DNA of 64,000 nucleotides, from positions 806,001 to 870,000 of the forward strand of contig NZ_AP014936.1 of the NCBI RefSeq assembly GCF_002355415.1. Reading direction: 5' to 3'. Both the position numbers and the translations under genes were made by a program. The notes under the pieces are model-generated. The model was not told the DNA's origin. It saw nothing but the letters and a program-made list of their open reading frames with translations, and did not search any database. Shown here one piece after another: positions 8,195 through 17,036 of this stretch (within the stretch, counting starts at the first letter, position 1; each line of letters opens with the position of its first letter). This DNA comes from Sulfurifustis variabilis (GTDB lineage: Bacteria > Pseudomonadota > Gammaproteobacteria > Acidiferrobacterales > Sulfurifustaceae).

Positions 8195-9136
8195 GTGTCT
8201 ACCCCACGTTTTTTTCTTTCGCTGTCCCTGGCCGGACTGCTCGCCGCCTGTGGCGGAAGCAGCGATGACGGAAACGCCACCGGCGAGCTCACCCTGCAGG
8301 TCACCGACGCGGCCGTCGACGGCGCCCTCCAGGTCGTCGTTCAGTTCAGGGGTATCGAGCTGCATGGACCCGGCGGAACGCAGACTTATTACTACTGCGA
8401 AGACGCGAGCACGGGCGAAACGGTGCTGAGCGCCGCCGCCTGCGCGCATCCGGCGCCCAGGCAGCTCGACCTGCTCGCCCTCACCGACGGCCTGACCGAG
8501 TTCCTGCTCGACGGTCTGGTCACCGAGGCCGGCCGCTACGCCTGGGTCCGGCTGCTGGTCGACGCCGAACCGGACGTGAGGGATTCCTACATCGTGATGC
8601 CCGACGGGGAGCACGAGCTCCTCGTCCCGAGCGGTGCCGAGACCGGGCTCAAGCTCAATCGCGGCTTCACGGTCCCGGCCGGTGGCACCGCCGATTTCAC
8701 GATCGATTTCGATCTGCGCAAGTCGGTCCACGACCCGCTGTCCGGGGGCGTCGACTACCTGCTTCGGCCGACGCTGCGGATCGTGGACAGCGCCGAGGCC
8801 GGCGCCATCGCGGGCGAGGTCGACGCGGCGCTCGTGACCGACGGCTGCACGCCGGCCGTCTACGCGTACACGGGCGCGGGCGTGACCCCCGACGACGTCG
8901 ACGGCGCCGCGCCCGATCCGGTCACCACGGCCCAGGTCAAGCTCGACGAGGAAACCGGCCTGTACCGCTACAAGGCCGCCTTCCTCGAACCGGGTAATCA
9001 CACCGTCGCCTTCACGTGCCAGGCCGCCGGCGACGATCCCGCGATGGACGACGCCATCGTCTTCTCCGGTGCCGCGACCGTGGCCGTGGCCCCCGGAACC
9101 GTCGCGACCCACGAATTCCAGGCTTCGCTGCCGTAG
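8195..9136 (+). CDS. DUF4382 domain lipoprotein
   Basis: A 313-residue protein with a GTG start and a lipoprotein signal peptide: the hydrophobic run [13 protein letters not shown] ends in a lipobox whose Cys is followed by GGSSDD. The mature N-terminal half ([20 protein letters not shown] and FRGIELHG) matches the DUF4382 domain, a beta-sandwich found in surface or periplasmic lipoproteins. The second half ([12 protein letters not shown], later [15 protein letters not shown]) looks like another beta-rich domain of carboxypeptidase-regulatory type. The function is unknown. It stands alone between two hairpins, so it is probably a single-gene transcript. No clear ribosome site precedes the GTG. 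Confidence 0.75.
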   Translation: MSTPRFFLSLSLAGLLAACGGSSDDGNATGELTLQVTDAAVDGALQVVVQFRGIELHGPGGTQTYYYCEDASTGETVLSAAACAHPAPRQLDLLALTDGLTEFLLDGLVTEAGRYAWVRLLVDAEPDVRDSYIVMPDGEHELLVPSGAETGLKLNRGFTVPAGGTADFTIDFDLRKSVHDPLSGGVDYLLRPTLRIVDSAEAGAIAGEVDAALVTDGCTPAVYAYTGAGVTPDDVDGAAPDPVTTAQVKLDEETGLYRYKAAFLEPGNHTVAFTCQAAGDDPAMDDAIVFSGAATVAVAPGTVATHEFQASLP

Positions 9137-9143
9137 CACTACC

Positions 9144-9171
9144 CGGGCGCGCCGGCTTCGCCGGCCGCCCG
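9144..9171 (+). terminator. GC-rich hairpin after the DUF4382 gene
   Basis: About 12 base pairs with one bulge pair 9144-9156 with 9160-9171 around a TTC loop. It begins 8 bases after the stop of the DUF4382 gene. There is no T-run, so its role as a terminator is uncertain. Confidence 0.4.
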
Positions 9172-9275
9172 GTTCCCGGCGGCCCGGCTTGATTCCGAGG
9201 GGCGAGGCCCCAGGGAGGGGTGCTAGGCAAGAGGGCGGCCGCGGTGGTTTACTTGGCGGCCCCAGGGCGAAGCTC

Positions 9276-10352
9276 ATGACCGCGCGCATCGACATCCCCG
9301 CCATTCCCGTCGTGAAGGCCCCGCAGACGGCCGAGGTACTCGCGAGCCTTCCCGTGCTCTCGGATGCCGAGCGTGCGGCGCTCGTCGCCCGAATCAAGCG
9401 CCTGCTCGAGGAGCAGGACGCCGTATTGATCGCGCACTACTACGTCGACGCGGAGATTCAGCGGCTCGCCGAGGAGACCGGCGGCTACGTCTCCGACTCC
9501 CTCGACATGGCCCGCTTCGGGCACGAGCACCCGGCGCGCACGCTCGTCATCGCCGGGGTGCGCTTTATGGGCGAGACGGCCAAGATCCTGAATCCCGAGA
9601 AGCGCGTGCTGATGCCGACCCTCGAGGCCGAGTGCTCGCTCGATCTCTCCTGCCCGGCGGCCGAGTTCGTTCCCTTCTGCGACGCGCACCCCGACCACAC
9701 CGTGGTCGTCTACTCGAACACGAGCGCCGAGGTGAAGGCGCGGGCGGATTACGTCGTCACGTCGTCGATCGCGGTGAAGCTCGTCGACCACCTCAGGAAG
9801 CAGGGCAAGAAGATCCTGTGGGCGCCGGACAAGCACCTCGGCGCGTACATCAACTCGGTGACGGGCGCGGACATGCTCATCTGGCCGGGCTCGTGCGTCG
9901 TGCACGACGCCTTCAAGGCGGACGCGCTGGCCGCGCTCAAGAAGGAGCGCCCGGGCGCCGCCGTGCTCGTCCATCCCGAGTCGCCCGCGGCCGTCATCGC
10001 GCTGGCCGACGCCGTCGGCTCGACCACGCAGCTCATCGAGGCGGCGAAGCGTTTGCCGAACAAGGAGTTCATCGTCGCCACGGACAGCGGCATCTTCTAT
10101 AAGATGCAGCAGGCCGCGCCCGAGAAGACGTTCCTGGAAGCGCCGACGGCGGGGAAGGGCCCGAGCTGCATGGCCTGCGCGCACTGCCCGTGGATGGCGA
10201 TGAACAGTTTGGCGCGCGTGGCCGTGGCGCTCGAGACCGGCGCGAACGAGATCCACGTGGAAGAGGAGATCCGCCGCAAGGCGCTGCGCGCGACGCAGCG
10301 GATGCTCGATTTCGCGAAGACGCTGAAGGCGCCTGTCCTCGGCGACGCCTGA
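9276..10352 (+). CDS. nadA: Quinolinate synthase A
   Basis: A 358-residue enzyme that condenses iminoaspartate with dihydroxyacetone phosphate to quinolinate in de novo NAD synthesis. The fold repeats are visible: [31 protein letters not shown] and [13 protein letters not shown]. The three cysteines that hold the 4Fe-4S cluster fit LDLSCPA or its neighbour ECS, GSCVVHD, and [13 protein letters not shown] at 9276 is chosen because NadA homology begins there; the frame extends upstream only as low-complexity sequence. The gene is alone: nadB and nadC are not adjacent. The sulfonate operon promoter lies in the 158 bases after its stop. Confidence 0.95.
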   Translation: MTARIDIPAIPVVKAPQTAEVLASLPVLSDAERAALVARIKRLLEEQDAVLIAHYYVDAEIQRLAEETGGYVSDSLDMARFGHEHPARTLVIAGVRFMGETAKILNPEKRVLMPTLEAECSLDLSCPAAEFVPFCDAHPDHTVVVYSNTSAEVKARADYVVTSSIAVKLVDHLRKQGKKILWAPDKHLGAYINSVTGADMLIWPGSCVVHDAFKADALAALKKERPGAAVLVHPESPAAVIALADAVGSTTQLIEAAKRLPNKEFIVATDSGIFYKMQQAAPEKTFLEAPTAGKGPSCMACAHCPWMAMNSLARVAVALETGANEIHVEEEIRRKALRATQRMLDFAKTLKAPVLGDA

Positions 10353-10382
10353 CGGCGGGAGCGGGCGCCCGGAGCAGAGGGT

Positions 10383-10412
10383 TTGACAGCCCTCTCTTTT
10401 GGGCGTGAGAAT
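10383..10412 (+). promoter_or_regulatory. Putative sigma70 promoter of the sulfoacetate operon
   Basis: TTGACA at 10383-10388 is a perfect -35 hexamer. With an 18-base spacer, GAGAAT at 10407-10412 is a fair -10. It sits in the nadA-sauS gap and points toward the dehydrogenase gene, whose ribosome site (AGGAGGAG) lies at about 10497-10504. Confidence 0.6.
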
Positions 10413-10426
10413 GTAAACGCTTTCAT
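10411..10426 (+). promoter_or_regulatory. LacI-family operator (cre-like palindrome)
   Basis: The 16-base palindrome ATGTAAACGCTTTCAT has the central CG and the TGtAAaCGcTTtCA pattern typical of operators bound by LacI/GalR/CcpA-type repressors. Seven of eight half-site pairs match. It starts at the end of the putative -10 box, a position where a bound repressor would block initiation. The LacI-type gene at 18560, in the same cluster, is the obvious candidate ligand-responsive regulator. Confidence 0.65.
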
Positions 10427-10510
10427 AGCGCCCTGCGTCACAGGCCGGGGTGGAGCCTTGAACAAGCTCCGGGGTCGACGAGCCCGGGAGCAGCCAGGAG
10501 GAGCCCGGAA

Positions 10511-11953
10511 ATGTCGGCCACCGAGCCCGGCCGCGGTACGCCTTCCGTTTCGCCCGACCCCCGCGAGGTCGTCGCCGCGCTGGTTGCCCGCGCCCGCGCC
10601 GCCCAGCAAGCCTACGAACGCTACGGCCAGGCCCAGGTCGACGAGGTCGTGACCGCCGCGGCCTGGGCCGTCGTCGAGCCGTCGCGCTCGCGCGAGCTCG
10701 CCGAGATTGCCGTGCGCGACACCGGTCTCGGCAACGTCGAGGACAAGGTCCGCAAGAACCGGCGCAAGACGATGGGGTTGCTGCGCGACCTGCGCGCCGC
10801 GCGCTCGGTGGGCGTGATCGCCGAGTACCCGGAGAAGGGGATCGTCGAGATCGCGCGGCCGGTGGGCGTCGTCGGCGCGATCGTGCCGTCCACGAACCCC
10901 GCCGCGACGCCGATCAACAAGATCATGAACGCCCTCAAGGGGCGCAACGCCGTGATCGTCTCCCCGAGCCCGAAGGGCCTGAGCACCTGCACGCGGCTCA
11001 TCGAGCTCGTGCACGCCGAGCTCGATCGCGTCGGCGCGCCGCGCGACCTGGTGCTGCAGCTCCCCGCGCCGGTGACGAAGGCGCTGACCGAGGAGCTGAT
11101 GCGCCAGGTCGACCTCGTGGTCGTGACCGGCTCGCAGGGCAACGTGCGCGGCGCCTACGCGAGCGGGACGCCGGCGATCGGGGTGGGCACGGGGAACGTC
11201 CCGGTCATCATCGATGCCGACGCCGACCTCGACGATGCGGCGGCCAAGATCGCCGCCTCGAAGACCTTCGACAACGCGACGAGCTGCTCCTCCGAGAACA
11301 ACCTCGTCATCCTCGACGCCGTCTACCGCCCCGCGCTCGGCGCGCTCGAGCGCGCCGGCGGGGCGCTGCTCGCGGCCGAGGAGAAGGCGCGGCTGAGGCA
11401 GGCGATGTGGGCGCAGGGAAAGCTCAGCCCCGCCGTCGTCGCGCAGAGCGCGCCGGACATCGCCCGCGCCGCGGGGCTCGCGCGCCCGGCGCTCGCGCAC
11501 GCGCGGTTCCTGATGGTCGAGGAGACGGGCATCGGCAAGGACCACCCCTTCTCGCGCGAGAAGCTCTCGCCGGTGCTCACGGTCTACCGGGCGAAGGACT
11601 TCGACGACGCCTTCGAGATCACGCGCCGCCTGCTGCTCAACCAGGGCGCGGGGCACTCGTGCGGCATCCACACCCGCAACGACGAGCACGTCATGCGCCT
11701 CGGGCTGGAGCTGCCGGTGTGCCGCGTCATCGTGAACCAGGCGCACGCGTTCGCGACCGGCGGCAGTTTCGACAACGGGCTGCCGTTCTCGCTGTCGATG
11801 GGCTGCGGCACCTGGGGCGGGAACAGTATTTCCGACAACCTGAACTACCGGCACTTTCTCAACATTACGCGCATCGCGCGCACGATCCCGCCGGACGAGC
11901 CGACGGAAGACGAGCTCTTCGGCGCCTACCTGAGGAAATACAGTGATAAGTGA
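10511..11953 (+). CDS. sauS: Acylating sulfoacetaldehyde dehydrogenase (CoA-dependent aldehyde dehydrogenase)
   Basis: A 480-residue enzyme of the acylating aldehyde dehydrogenase family (AdhE N-domain/SauS/EutE-like). In this context it would reduce sulfoacetyl-CoA with NAD(P)H to sulfoacetaldehyde and CoA. The cofactor region is PVGVVGAIVPSTNPAATP. The catalytic cysteine is Cys259 in FDNATSCSSENNLVI. The glycine-rich GVGTGNVPVIID and C-terminal GGSFDNGLPFSLSMGCGTWGGN also fit the family. The identity as SauS rather than an acetaldehyde or propionaldehyde dehydrogenase rests on its neighbours, a CoA ligase and Xsc, as in the sau cluster of Cupriavidus. It is the first gene after the promoter/operator, with ribosome site AGGAGGAG. 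The last three codons and stop lie in heptad hairpin B. Confidence 0.85.
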   Translation: MSATEPGRGTPSVSPDPREVVAALVARARAAQQAYERYGQAQVDEVVTAAAWAVVEPSRSRELAEIAVRDTGLGNVEDKVRKNRRKTMGLLRDLRAARSVGVIAEYPEKGIVEIARPVGVVGAIVPSTNPAATPINKIMNALKGRNAVIVSPSPKGLSTCTRLIELVHAELDRVGAPRDLVLQLPAPVTKALTEELMRQVDLVVVTGSQGNVRGAYASGTPAIGVGTGNVPVIIDADADLDDAAAKIAASKTFDNATSCSSENNLVILDAVYRPALGALERAGGALLAAEEKARLRQAMWAQGKLSPAVVAQSAPDIARAAGLARPALAHARFLMVEETGIGKDHPFSREKLSPVLTVYRAKDFDDAFEITRRLLLNQGAGHSCGIHTRNDEHVMRLGLELPVCRVIVNQAHAFATGGSFDNGLPFSLSMGCGTWGGNSISDNLNYRHFLNITRIARTIPPDEPTEDELFGAYLRKYSDK

Positions 11954-12031
11954 TGAGTGCAAAGTGATCAGTTTCGGTGCGCGCTTCGCGCGCTCATCAA
12001 CTTGTCACTTATCACTTAGCACTGATCACTG
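11942..12031 (+). repeat. Heptad-built intergenic inverted repeat, copy B
   Basis: The left arm (11942-11973) consists of AGTGATA, AGTGATG, AGTGCAA, AGTGATC, AGTT. The right arm (12000-12031) consists of ACTTGTC, ACTTATC, ACTTAGC, ACTGATC, ACTG. About 26 of 33 positions pair, counting one flanking base pair. The core (11974-11999) contains GCGCGCTTCGCGCGC, itself a small hairpin. The stop of the dehydrogenase gene is inside the left arm, and the right arm ends 8 bases before the ligase ATG. Confidence 0.9.
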
Positions 12032-12039
12032 CTCTTAGA

Positions 12040-13548
12040 ATGCGTACGATCCGGCACATCGTCGACACCCGCGCGGCCGAGCAGCCGGAGAAGGCCTACC
12101 TCATCGCGCCCGAGACCGGGCGCACGCTCAACTACGGGAAGCTGCGTCGCGACGCCCGCCGGCTCGCGGCGTTCCTGGACGCGAAGGGCGTGCGCCCGGG
12201 CGAGACGGTGTGCCTCATGATGCACAACGGCTATCAGGCCGCCGATCTGTTTCTCGGCATCATGTACGCCGGCCGCGTCGTCTCGCCGATCAATCTGCTC
12301 GCCCAGCCCGCGCAGCTCGAATACGTGCTCGATCACTCCGACGCGCGGCTCGTTTTCGTGGCCGAGGCCTACCGCGAGCGGCTCGAGGCCGCGCTCGCCA
12401 GGCTCGATCGCCCCGTTGCGGTCGAGGCGATCGACGTCGATGCCGAAGCGCTGTTTCCCGAGCTCGCCGAGGGCGGCTCGCTTCCCGCCGTCGGCGAAGA
12501 CGACGCGGCGCTCCTCATGTACACCTCCGGCACCACCGGACGCCCTAAAGGCGCGCTCCTCACGCACAGGAACGTGGTCGCCGGGGGACGCTTCACGAGC
12601 GACGCGCACGAGCTCACGGAGAGCGACCGCGTGCTCTGCTCGCTGCCGCTCTACCACATCAACGGCCAGATCGTGACGACGGTCGCGCCGCTCGTGCACG
12701 GCGGGAGCGTCGTGATGCCGCACAAGTTCAGCGTCTCGAGCTTCTGGGAGCTGCTCGCGCGCCACCAGTGCACCTGGTTCAACGTCGTGCCGACGATCGT
12801 CGCTTACCTTCTGAACGAGCCGGACCAGCGGGTCGCGCGCAGGGAGCTCGACCTCTCGCGCGTGCGCTTCGGCCGCTCGGCCTCGGCGGCGCTGCCGCCG
12901 AACCTGCACCAGGCGTTCGAGCGCACCTTCGGCTTCGGCATCATCGAGACGATGGGGCTCACCGAGACGGCGGCCCCGGTCTTCTCCAACCCGCTCGATC
13001 CCGCGAAGCGCAAGTACGGCACGCCCGGGCGGCCCTTCGGGGTGGAGGCCAAGATCGTCGACCGCGAGGGCAGGGCGCTTCCGCCCGGCGAGATCGGCGA
13101 GATCCTCGTGCGCGGCGACAACGTCATGAAGGCCTATTACAAGGACCCGCAGAACACGGCGAAAGCGCTCGACGCGGACGGCTGGTTCCACACCGGCGAT
13201 CTCGGCTACCGCGACGCGGACGGCTTCTACTTCGTCACCGGGCGGCTCAAGGAGCTCATCATCAAGGGCGGCGAGAACATCGCGCCGCGCGAGATCGACG
13301 AGGCGCTCTACCGGCACCCGGCGGTGCTCGAGGCCGCCGCGGTCGGCATCCCCGACGCCAACTACGGCCAGGAGATCCTCGCGTGCGTGGTGCTCAAGCC
13401 CGGGAGCCGCTGCTCGGAGGACGAGCTGCGCGGCTTCTGCCTGAACGAGCTCGGGCGGTACAAGACGCCGAAGGTCATTCGTTTCGTCGATTCGATTCCC
13501 AAGGGGCCGTCCGGCAAGGTCCAGCGGCTCAAACTACTCGAGATCTAG
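12040..13548 (+). CDS. sauT: AMP-forming acyl-CoA ligase, probable sulfoacetyl-CoA synthetase
   Basis: A 502-residue ANL-superfamily ligase. The AMP-binding P-loop is YTSGTTGRPKG; other motifs are LPLYHINGQ, the GLTET adenine-site motif, WFHTGDLGY and the C-terminal lysine in GPSGKVQR. It lies between the acylating dehydrogenase and Xsc, so the expected substrate is sulfoacetate, activated with ATP and CoA to sulfoacetyl-CoA, AMP and PPi. The substrate is inferred from context only; related ligases act on short-chain or oxalate-like acids. The ATG at 12040 is chosen because homology starts at MRTIRHIVDTRA and the longer frame only reads through hairpin B. As with hemG, no ribosome site is visible before the ATG. 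Confidence 0.85.
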   Translation: MRTIRHIVDTRAAEQPEKAYLIAPETGRTLNYGKLRRDARRLAAFLDAKGVRPGETVCLMMHNGYQAADLFLGIMYAGRVVSPINLLAQPAQLEYVLDHSDARLVFVAEAYRERLEAALARLDRPVAVEAIDVDAEALFPELAEGGSLPAVGEDDAALLMYTSGTTGRPKGALLTHRNVVAGGRFTSDAHELTESDRVLCSLPLYHINGQIVTTVAPLVHGGSVVMPHKFSVSSFWELLARHQCTWFNVVPTIVAYLLNEPDQRVARRELDLSRVRFGRSASAALPPNLHQAFERTFGFGIIETMGLTETAAPVFSNPLDPAKRKYGTPGRPFGVEAKIVDREGRALPPGEIGEILVRGDNVMKAYYKDPQNTAKALDADGWFHTGDLGYRDADGFYFVTGRLKELIIKGGENIAPREIDEALYRHPAVLEAAAVGIPDANYGQEILACVVLKPGSRCSEDELRGFCLNELGRYKTPKVIRFVDSIPKGPSGKVQRLKLLEI

Positions 13549-13565
13549 AGAAGCAGGAGATTGGC

Positions 13566-15323
13566 ATGAGCGGACAACCGCGAGAGAAGGCAGTCCCGAC
13601 CCCCACACCGGCCGGCAAGGTGCGCATGACGCCGAGCGAGGCGCTGGTCGAGACCCTGGCCGCGCACGGCGTGGACAAGGTGTTCGGCATCGTCGGCTCG
13701 GCCTACATGGACGCGCTCGACATCTTTCCCGCCGCCGGCATCCGGTTCATCTCCGTCGCGCACGAGCAGAACGCCGCGCACATGGCCGACGGCTACTCCC
13801 GCGCGACCAACCGCCACGGCGTGTGCATCGCGCAGAACGGACCGGGCATCACGAACTTCGTCACGGGCATCGCGGCCGCGTACTGGGCGCACTCGCCGGT
13901 GGTCGCGATCACGCCGGAGACGGGCAGCCTGGGCGTCGGGCTCGGCGGCTTCCAGGAAGCGAACCAGATGCCGATCTTCTCCACCATCACGCAGTACCAG
14001 GTCCACGTGAACCACCCCGCGCGCATCGCCGAGCTCACGAACCGCGCCATGACCATCGCCATCAACGAGCGCGGCCCGGTGCAGATCAACATCCCGCGCG
14101 ACTACTTCTACGCCGACATCGAGGCGGAGATCCCGCCGGTCCAGTACCTCGAGCGCGGCCCGGGCGGCGCGCAGTCGCTCGACGAGGCGGCGCAGCTGCT
14201 CGCGCAGGCCAGGTATCCCGTCATCATGGCCGGCGGCGGCGTCATCATGTCGGGCGGCGTCGAGGAGGCGCGGCTGCTCGCCGAGTACCTGTGCGCGCCG
14301 GTGGTGACGAGCTACCTGCACAACGACGCGTTCCCGGCCTCGCACGAGCTCTCGACCGGCCCGCTCGGCTACCAGGGCTCGAAGGCCGCGATGCGGCTCA
14401 TCGCGAAGGCGGACGTGGTGCTGGCGCTCGGCTCGCGCCTCGGTCCTTTCGGGACGCTGCCCCAGCACGGCATGGACTACTGGCCGAAGGACGCGAGAAT
14501 CATCCAGGTCGACGCCAACCCGCGCATGCTCGGGCTGGTGAAGAAGATCGCCGTCGGCATCTGCGGCGACGCGCGGCAGGCGGCCGCGGAGCTGCTCGCG
14601 CGGCTCAAGGCCCAGAGGGGCCCCGCGAAGCGCAACGAGGCGCGGATCGCCGAGATCCGCCAGGCGAAGGAGGAGTGGGCGAAAGAGCTCGCCCAGTGGC
14701 CCTCGCCGTCCGAGAGCGGACGCATCGGCCCGCGTCAGGCGCTGGCGGCGCTCGCGAAAGCGCTGCCCCAAAACGCCATGGTCTCGACCGACATCGGCAA
14801 CGTCTGCTCGGTGGCGAACAGCTACCTCCACTTCGACCAGCCGCAGAGCTTCTTCGCCGCCATGAGCTTCGGCAACTGCGGCTACGCCTTCCCGACGATC
14901 ATGGGCGCGAAGGTCGCGCGGCCCGACCGGCCGGCGATCGCCTACGTCGGCGACGGCGCCTGGGGCATGAGCCTCGCCGAGGTGATGACCTGCGTGCGCG
15001 AGGACATCCCGGCGATCGCGGTCGTGTTCAACAACATGCAGTGGGGGGCCGAGAAGAAGAACCAGATCGACTACTACGGCAACCGCTTCGTCGGCACGAA
15101 CCTCACCAATCCCAACTTCGCCGAGGTGGCGAAGGCCATGGGCGCTGAGGGCGTGCGCGTCGACCACGTCGACCAGATCGGCGACGCGCTGGCCGCCGCC
15201 GTCAAGTCCAACCGCTGCACGGTGCTCGACGTGCAGCTCACGCGCGAGCTCGGCGAGCCGTTCCGCCGCGACGCCCTGAAGAAACCCGTGCGGTATCTCG
15301 CCAAGTACAAGGCGTATACGTAA
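13566..15323 (+). CDS. xsc: Sulfoacetaldehyde acetyltransferase
   Basis: A 585-residue thiamine-diphosphate enzyme that splits sulfoacetaldehyde with phosphate into acetyl phosphate and sulfite, the desulfonating step of taurine, isethionate and sulfoacetate degradation. The N-terminus MTPSEALVETLAAHGVDKVF and GIVGSAYMDALDIFPAAGI is diagnostic for Xsc rather than other ThDP enzymes. The activating glutamate is in AHEQNAAHMADGYSRA. The ThDP/Mg site begins GDGAWGMSLAEV and ends in FNNMQWGAEKKNQ. ATG at 13566 has a good ribosome site (AGGAGA). It follows the ligase gene after 17 bases, so the two are co-transcribed. Hairpin C follows the stop. Confidence 0.96.
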   Translation: MSGQPREKAVPTPTPAGKVRMTPSEALVETLAAHGVDKVFGIVGSAYMDALDIFPAAGIRFISVAHEQNAAHMADGYSRATNRHGVCIAQNGPGITNFVTGIAAAYWAHSPVVAITPETGSLGVGLGGFQEANQMPIFSTITQYQVHVNHPARIAELTNRAMTIAINERGPVQINIPRDYFYADIEAEIPPVQYLERGPGGAQSLDEAAQLLAQARYPVIMAGGGVIMSGGVEEARLLAEYLCAPVVTSYLHNDAFPASHELSTGPLGYQGSKAAMRLIAKADVVLALGSRLGPFGTLPQHGMDYWPKDARIIQVDANPRMLGLVKKIAVGICGDARQAAAELLARLKAQRGPAKRNEARIAEIRQAKEEWAKELAQWPSPSESGRIGPRQALAALAKALPQNAMVSTDIGNVCSVANSYLHFDQPQSFFAAMSFGNCGYAFPTIMGAKVARPDRPAIAYVGDGAWGMSLAEVMTCVREDIPAIAVVFNNMQWGAEKKNQIDYYGNRFVGTNLTNPNFAEVAKAMGAEGVRVDHVDQIGDALAAAVKSNRCTVLDVQLTRELGEPFRRDALKKPVRYLAKYKAYT

Positions 15324-15333
15324 TAAAGGGAAA

Positions 15334-15420
15334 ATGTTGAATGTTTAATGCTTGATTTTGAATTGAGGAGCGCGCAGCGCGCACTTCGATTGAACATTCA
15401 AAATTCAACATCAAGAATCG
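15334..15420 (+). repeat. Heptad-built intergenic inverted repeat, copy C (AT-rich class)
   Basis: The left arm (15334-15365) reads ATGTTGA, ATGTTTA, ATGCTTG, ATTTTGA, ATTG. The right arm (15389-15420) reads ATTGAAC, ATTCAAA, ATTCAAC, ATCAAGA, ATCG. The core between them carries GAGCGCGCAGCGCGCAC. The arm sequence is quite different from copies A and B, but the 7-base period, arm length of about 32 and GC core are the same. It lies between xsc and the tctC-like gene. Confidence 0.85.
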
Positions 15421-15449
15421 CGTCCCAACTTCCACCAAGGAGGAGCGTC

Positions 15450-16421
15450 ATGAGAAGCAAGCTGAAGTGCAGTCGCTGTTGGTTGCCCTTCGTCTCTGCG
15501 GTATCGGTACTGCTCGTCGGTTTCACGGCCCTGGCCCAGGACCGCTACCCCACGCGCGCCATCGAGTTCATCGTACCCTTCGGCCCGGGCGGCGGCGCGG
15601 ACCAGCTCGCCCGCCAGTCGGGCAAGCTGCTCGAGCCGATGCTCAAGGTCTCGATCCCCGTGCTCAACGTCCCGGGCGCGACCGGGGCAACCGGCATTTC
15701 CAAGCTCGTGGGCTCGGCCCCCGACGGCCACACCATGGCGATCTACATCGCCGACACGCACGCCCTGCTCGCGACCTCCAACCCCCCGTACACCATCGAC
15801 GACATCACGCCCGTCGCGCGCATGATCTCGGCGCCGTCGTTCCTGTTCGTCAAGCAGGACAGCCCGATCAAGAACTGGAAAGACTTCGAGAAGGCGGCGA
15901 AGGAGAAGCCGGGCGCGCTCAGGGTCGCGACGGTGGGCTACGGGAGCGTGGACGACATGACGCTCACCTTCCTGGAGAGCAAGGGAATCAAGGTCAATCA
16001 GGTCCCGTACCCGAAGCCGAGCGAGCGCTACGTGTCGGTGCTCGGCGATCACGTCGAAGCGCTCTACGAGCAGGCCGGCGATGTCGCGAGCTTCCTCAAG
16101 AACAAGCAGATGCGTCCGATCATCGTCTTCGGCGACAAGCGCTCGAGCGAGTTCCCCGACGTGCCGGCGTCGAAGGAGGTGGGCTTCGACATCGGCCTGC
16201 CGCAGTTCCGCTCGGTCGTGGTCCACGGCAAGACCGACCCGAAGGTCATCAAGGCGCTCTCCGATGCCTTCGCCAAAGTGGCGGCGACCCCGGAATACAA
16301 GAAGTTCCTCAAGGAGCAGATGGCGGCCGAGGACAGCCACATGCCGGCCGATGCGGCGGCGAAGTTCATGCGCGGCGAGCTCGAGACGATGAAGAAGCTG
16401 GCCAAGCCCAAGGGCAAGTGA
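15450..16421 (+). CDS. Tripartite tricarboxylate-type transporter substrate-binding protein (TctC family)
   Basis: A 323-residue periplasmic solute receptor of the Bug/TctC family. The signal peptide spans about residues 1-30 (WLPFVSAVSVLLVGFTALAQ). The mature protein starts DRYPTRAIEFIVPFGPGGGADQLAR, the classic receptor signature. It should capture the substrate for the membrane pair encoded just downstream. Given the operon, the ligand is expected to be sulfoacetate or a related sulfonate, which is an inference. ATG at 15450 follows a strong AAGGAGGAG site. The receptor gene comes directly after hairpin C, which may set the ratio of enzyme to transporter expression. Confidence 0.9.
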   Translation: MRSKLKCSRCWLPFVSAVSVLLVGFTALAQDRYPTRAIEFIVPFGPGGGADQLARQSGKLLEPMLKVSIPVLNVPGATGATGISKLVGSAPDGHTMAIYIADTHALLATSNPPYTIDDITPVARMISAPSFLFVKQDSPIKNWKDFEKAAKEKPGALRVATVGYGSVDDMTLTFLESKGIKVNQVPYPKPSERYVSVLGDHVEALYEQAGDVASFLKNKQMRPIIVFGDKRSSEFPDVPASKEVGFDIGLPQFRSVVVHGKTDPKVIKALSDAFAKVAATPEYKKFLKEQMAAEDSHMPADAAAKFMRGELETMKKLAKPKGK

Positions 16422-16509
16422 GGGGCGGCCGGCCGTCGGGCTCCTTCCCCCGGCCCGGCGGCCGGCGCGGCTCTGCTCCAGCCCGCCTGCTGAACCGACG
16501 AGGACGTCC

Positions 16510-17034
16510 ATGGCATTCGAGATCCTCCGGCGCGTCGCCCCCTACATCGCGGTGCTCGCCGCCGCGATCCTCCTCTATGCGGTCGCCGACCGCATCACCT
16601 ACATCGGCAAGGCCGGCCAGGTCGGCCCCGATCTCTGGCCGAAAGCGGTGCTCCTGCTCGCCATCGCCGCCGCGGTCTACCAGATCGTCTGCATCGCGGC
16701 GGCGTGCTGGCGCGAGCAGCCGGCCTTCCGCGAGCCCGTCGCCAGGACCGAGGGGTCGTACACCGGCCGGCTGCTGCTCGGGATGGGCATCACGGTCGCG
16801 TACGTCGCGCTGCTCAAGGTCATCGGCTTCATTCTCTGCACGCTGCTCTATCTCGCGGCGTTCATGTACATCGGCCGCTATCGCCGCCACCTGGCGATCG
16901 CGGTGAACAGCCTGATCGGCACGCTCGCGCTCGTGCTGATCTTCATGAAGCTCGTCTACATCTCGCTCCCGATGGGCAGCGGGCGTTTCGCGACGTTCAA
17001 CTACGCGCTGCTCGATCTCCTCGGCATCCGCTGA
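16510..17034 (+). CDS. Tripartite tricarboxylate-type transporter small membrane subunit (TctB family)
   Basis: A 174-residue integral membrane protein with about four hydrophobic segments (YIAVLAAAILLYAVAD; LLLAIAAAVYQIVCIAAACW; a central pair; LIGTLALVLIFMKLVYISLP). Size, topology and position between TctC-like and TctA-like genes identify it as the small subunit, although this family has little sequence conservation. The next gene starts 2 bases after the stop, so the transporter genes are tightly coupled. Confidence 0.85.
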   Translation: MAFEILRRVAPYIAVLAAAILLYAVADRITYIGKAGQVGPDLWPKAVLLLAIAAAVYQIVCIAAACWREQPAFREPVARTEGSYTGRLLLGMGITVAYVALLKVIGFILCTLLYLAAFMYIGRYRRHLAIAVNSLIGTLALVLIFMKLVYISLPMGSGRFATFNYALLDLLGIR

Positions 17035-17036
17035 CC

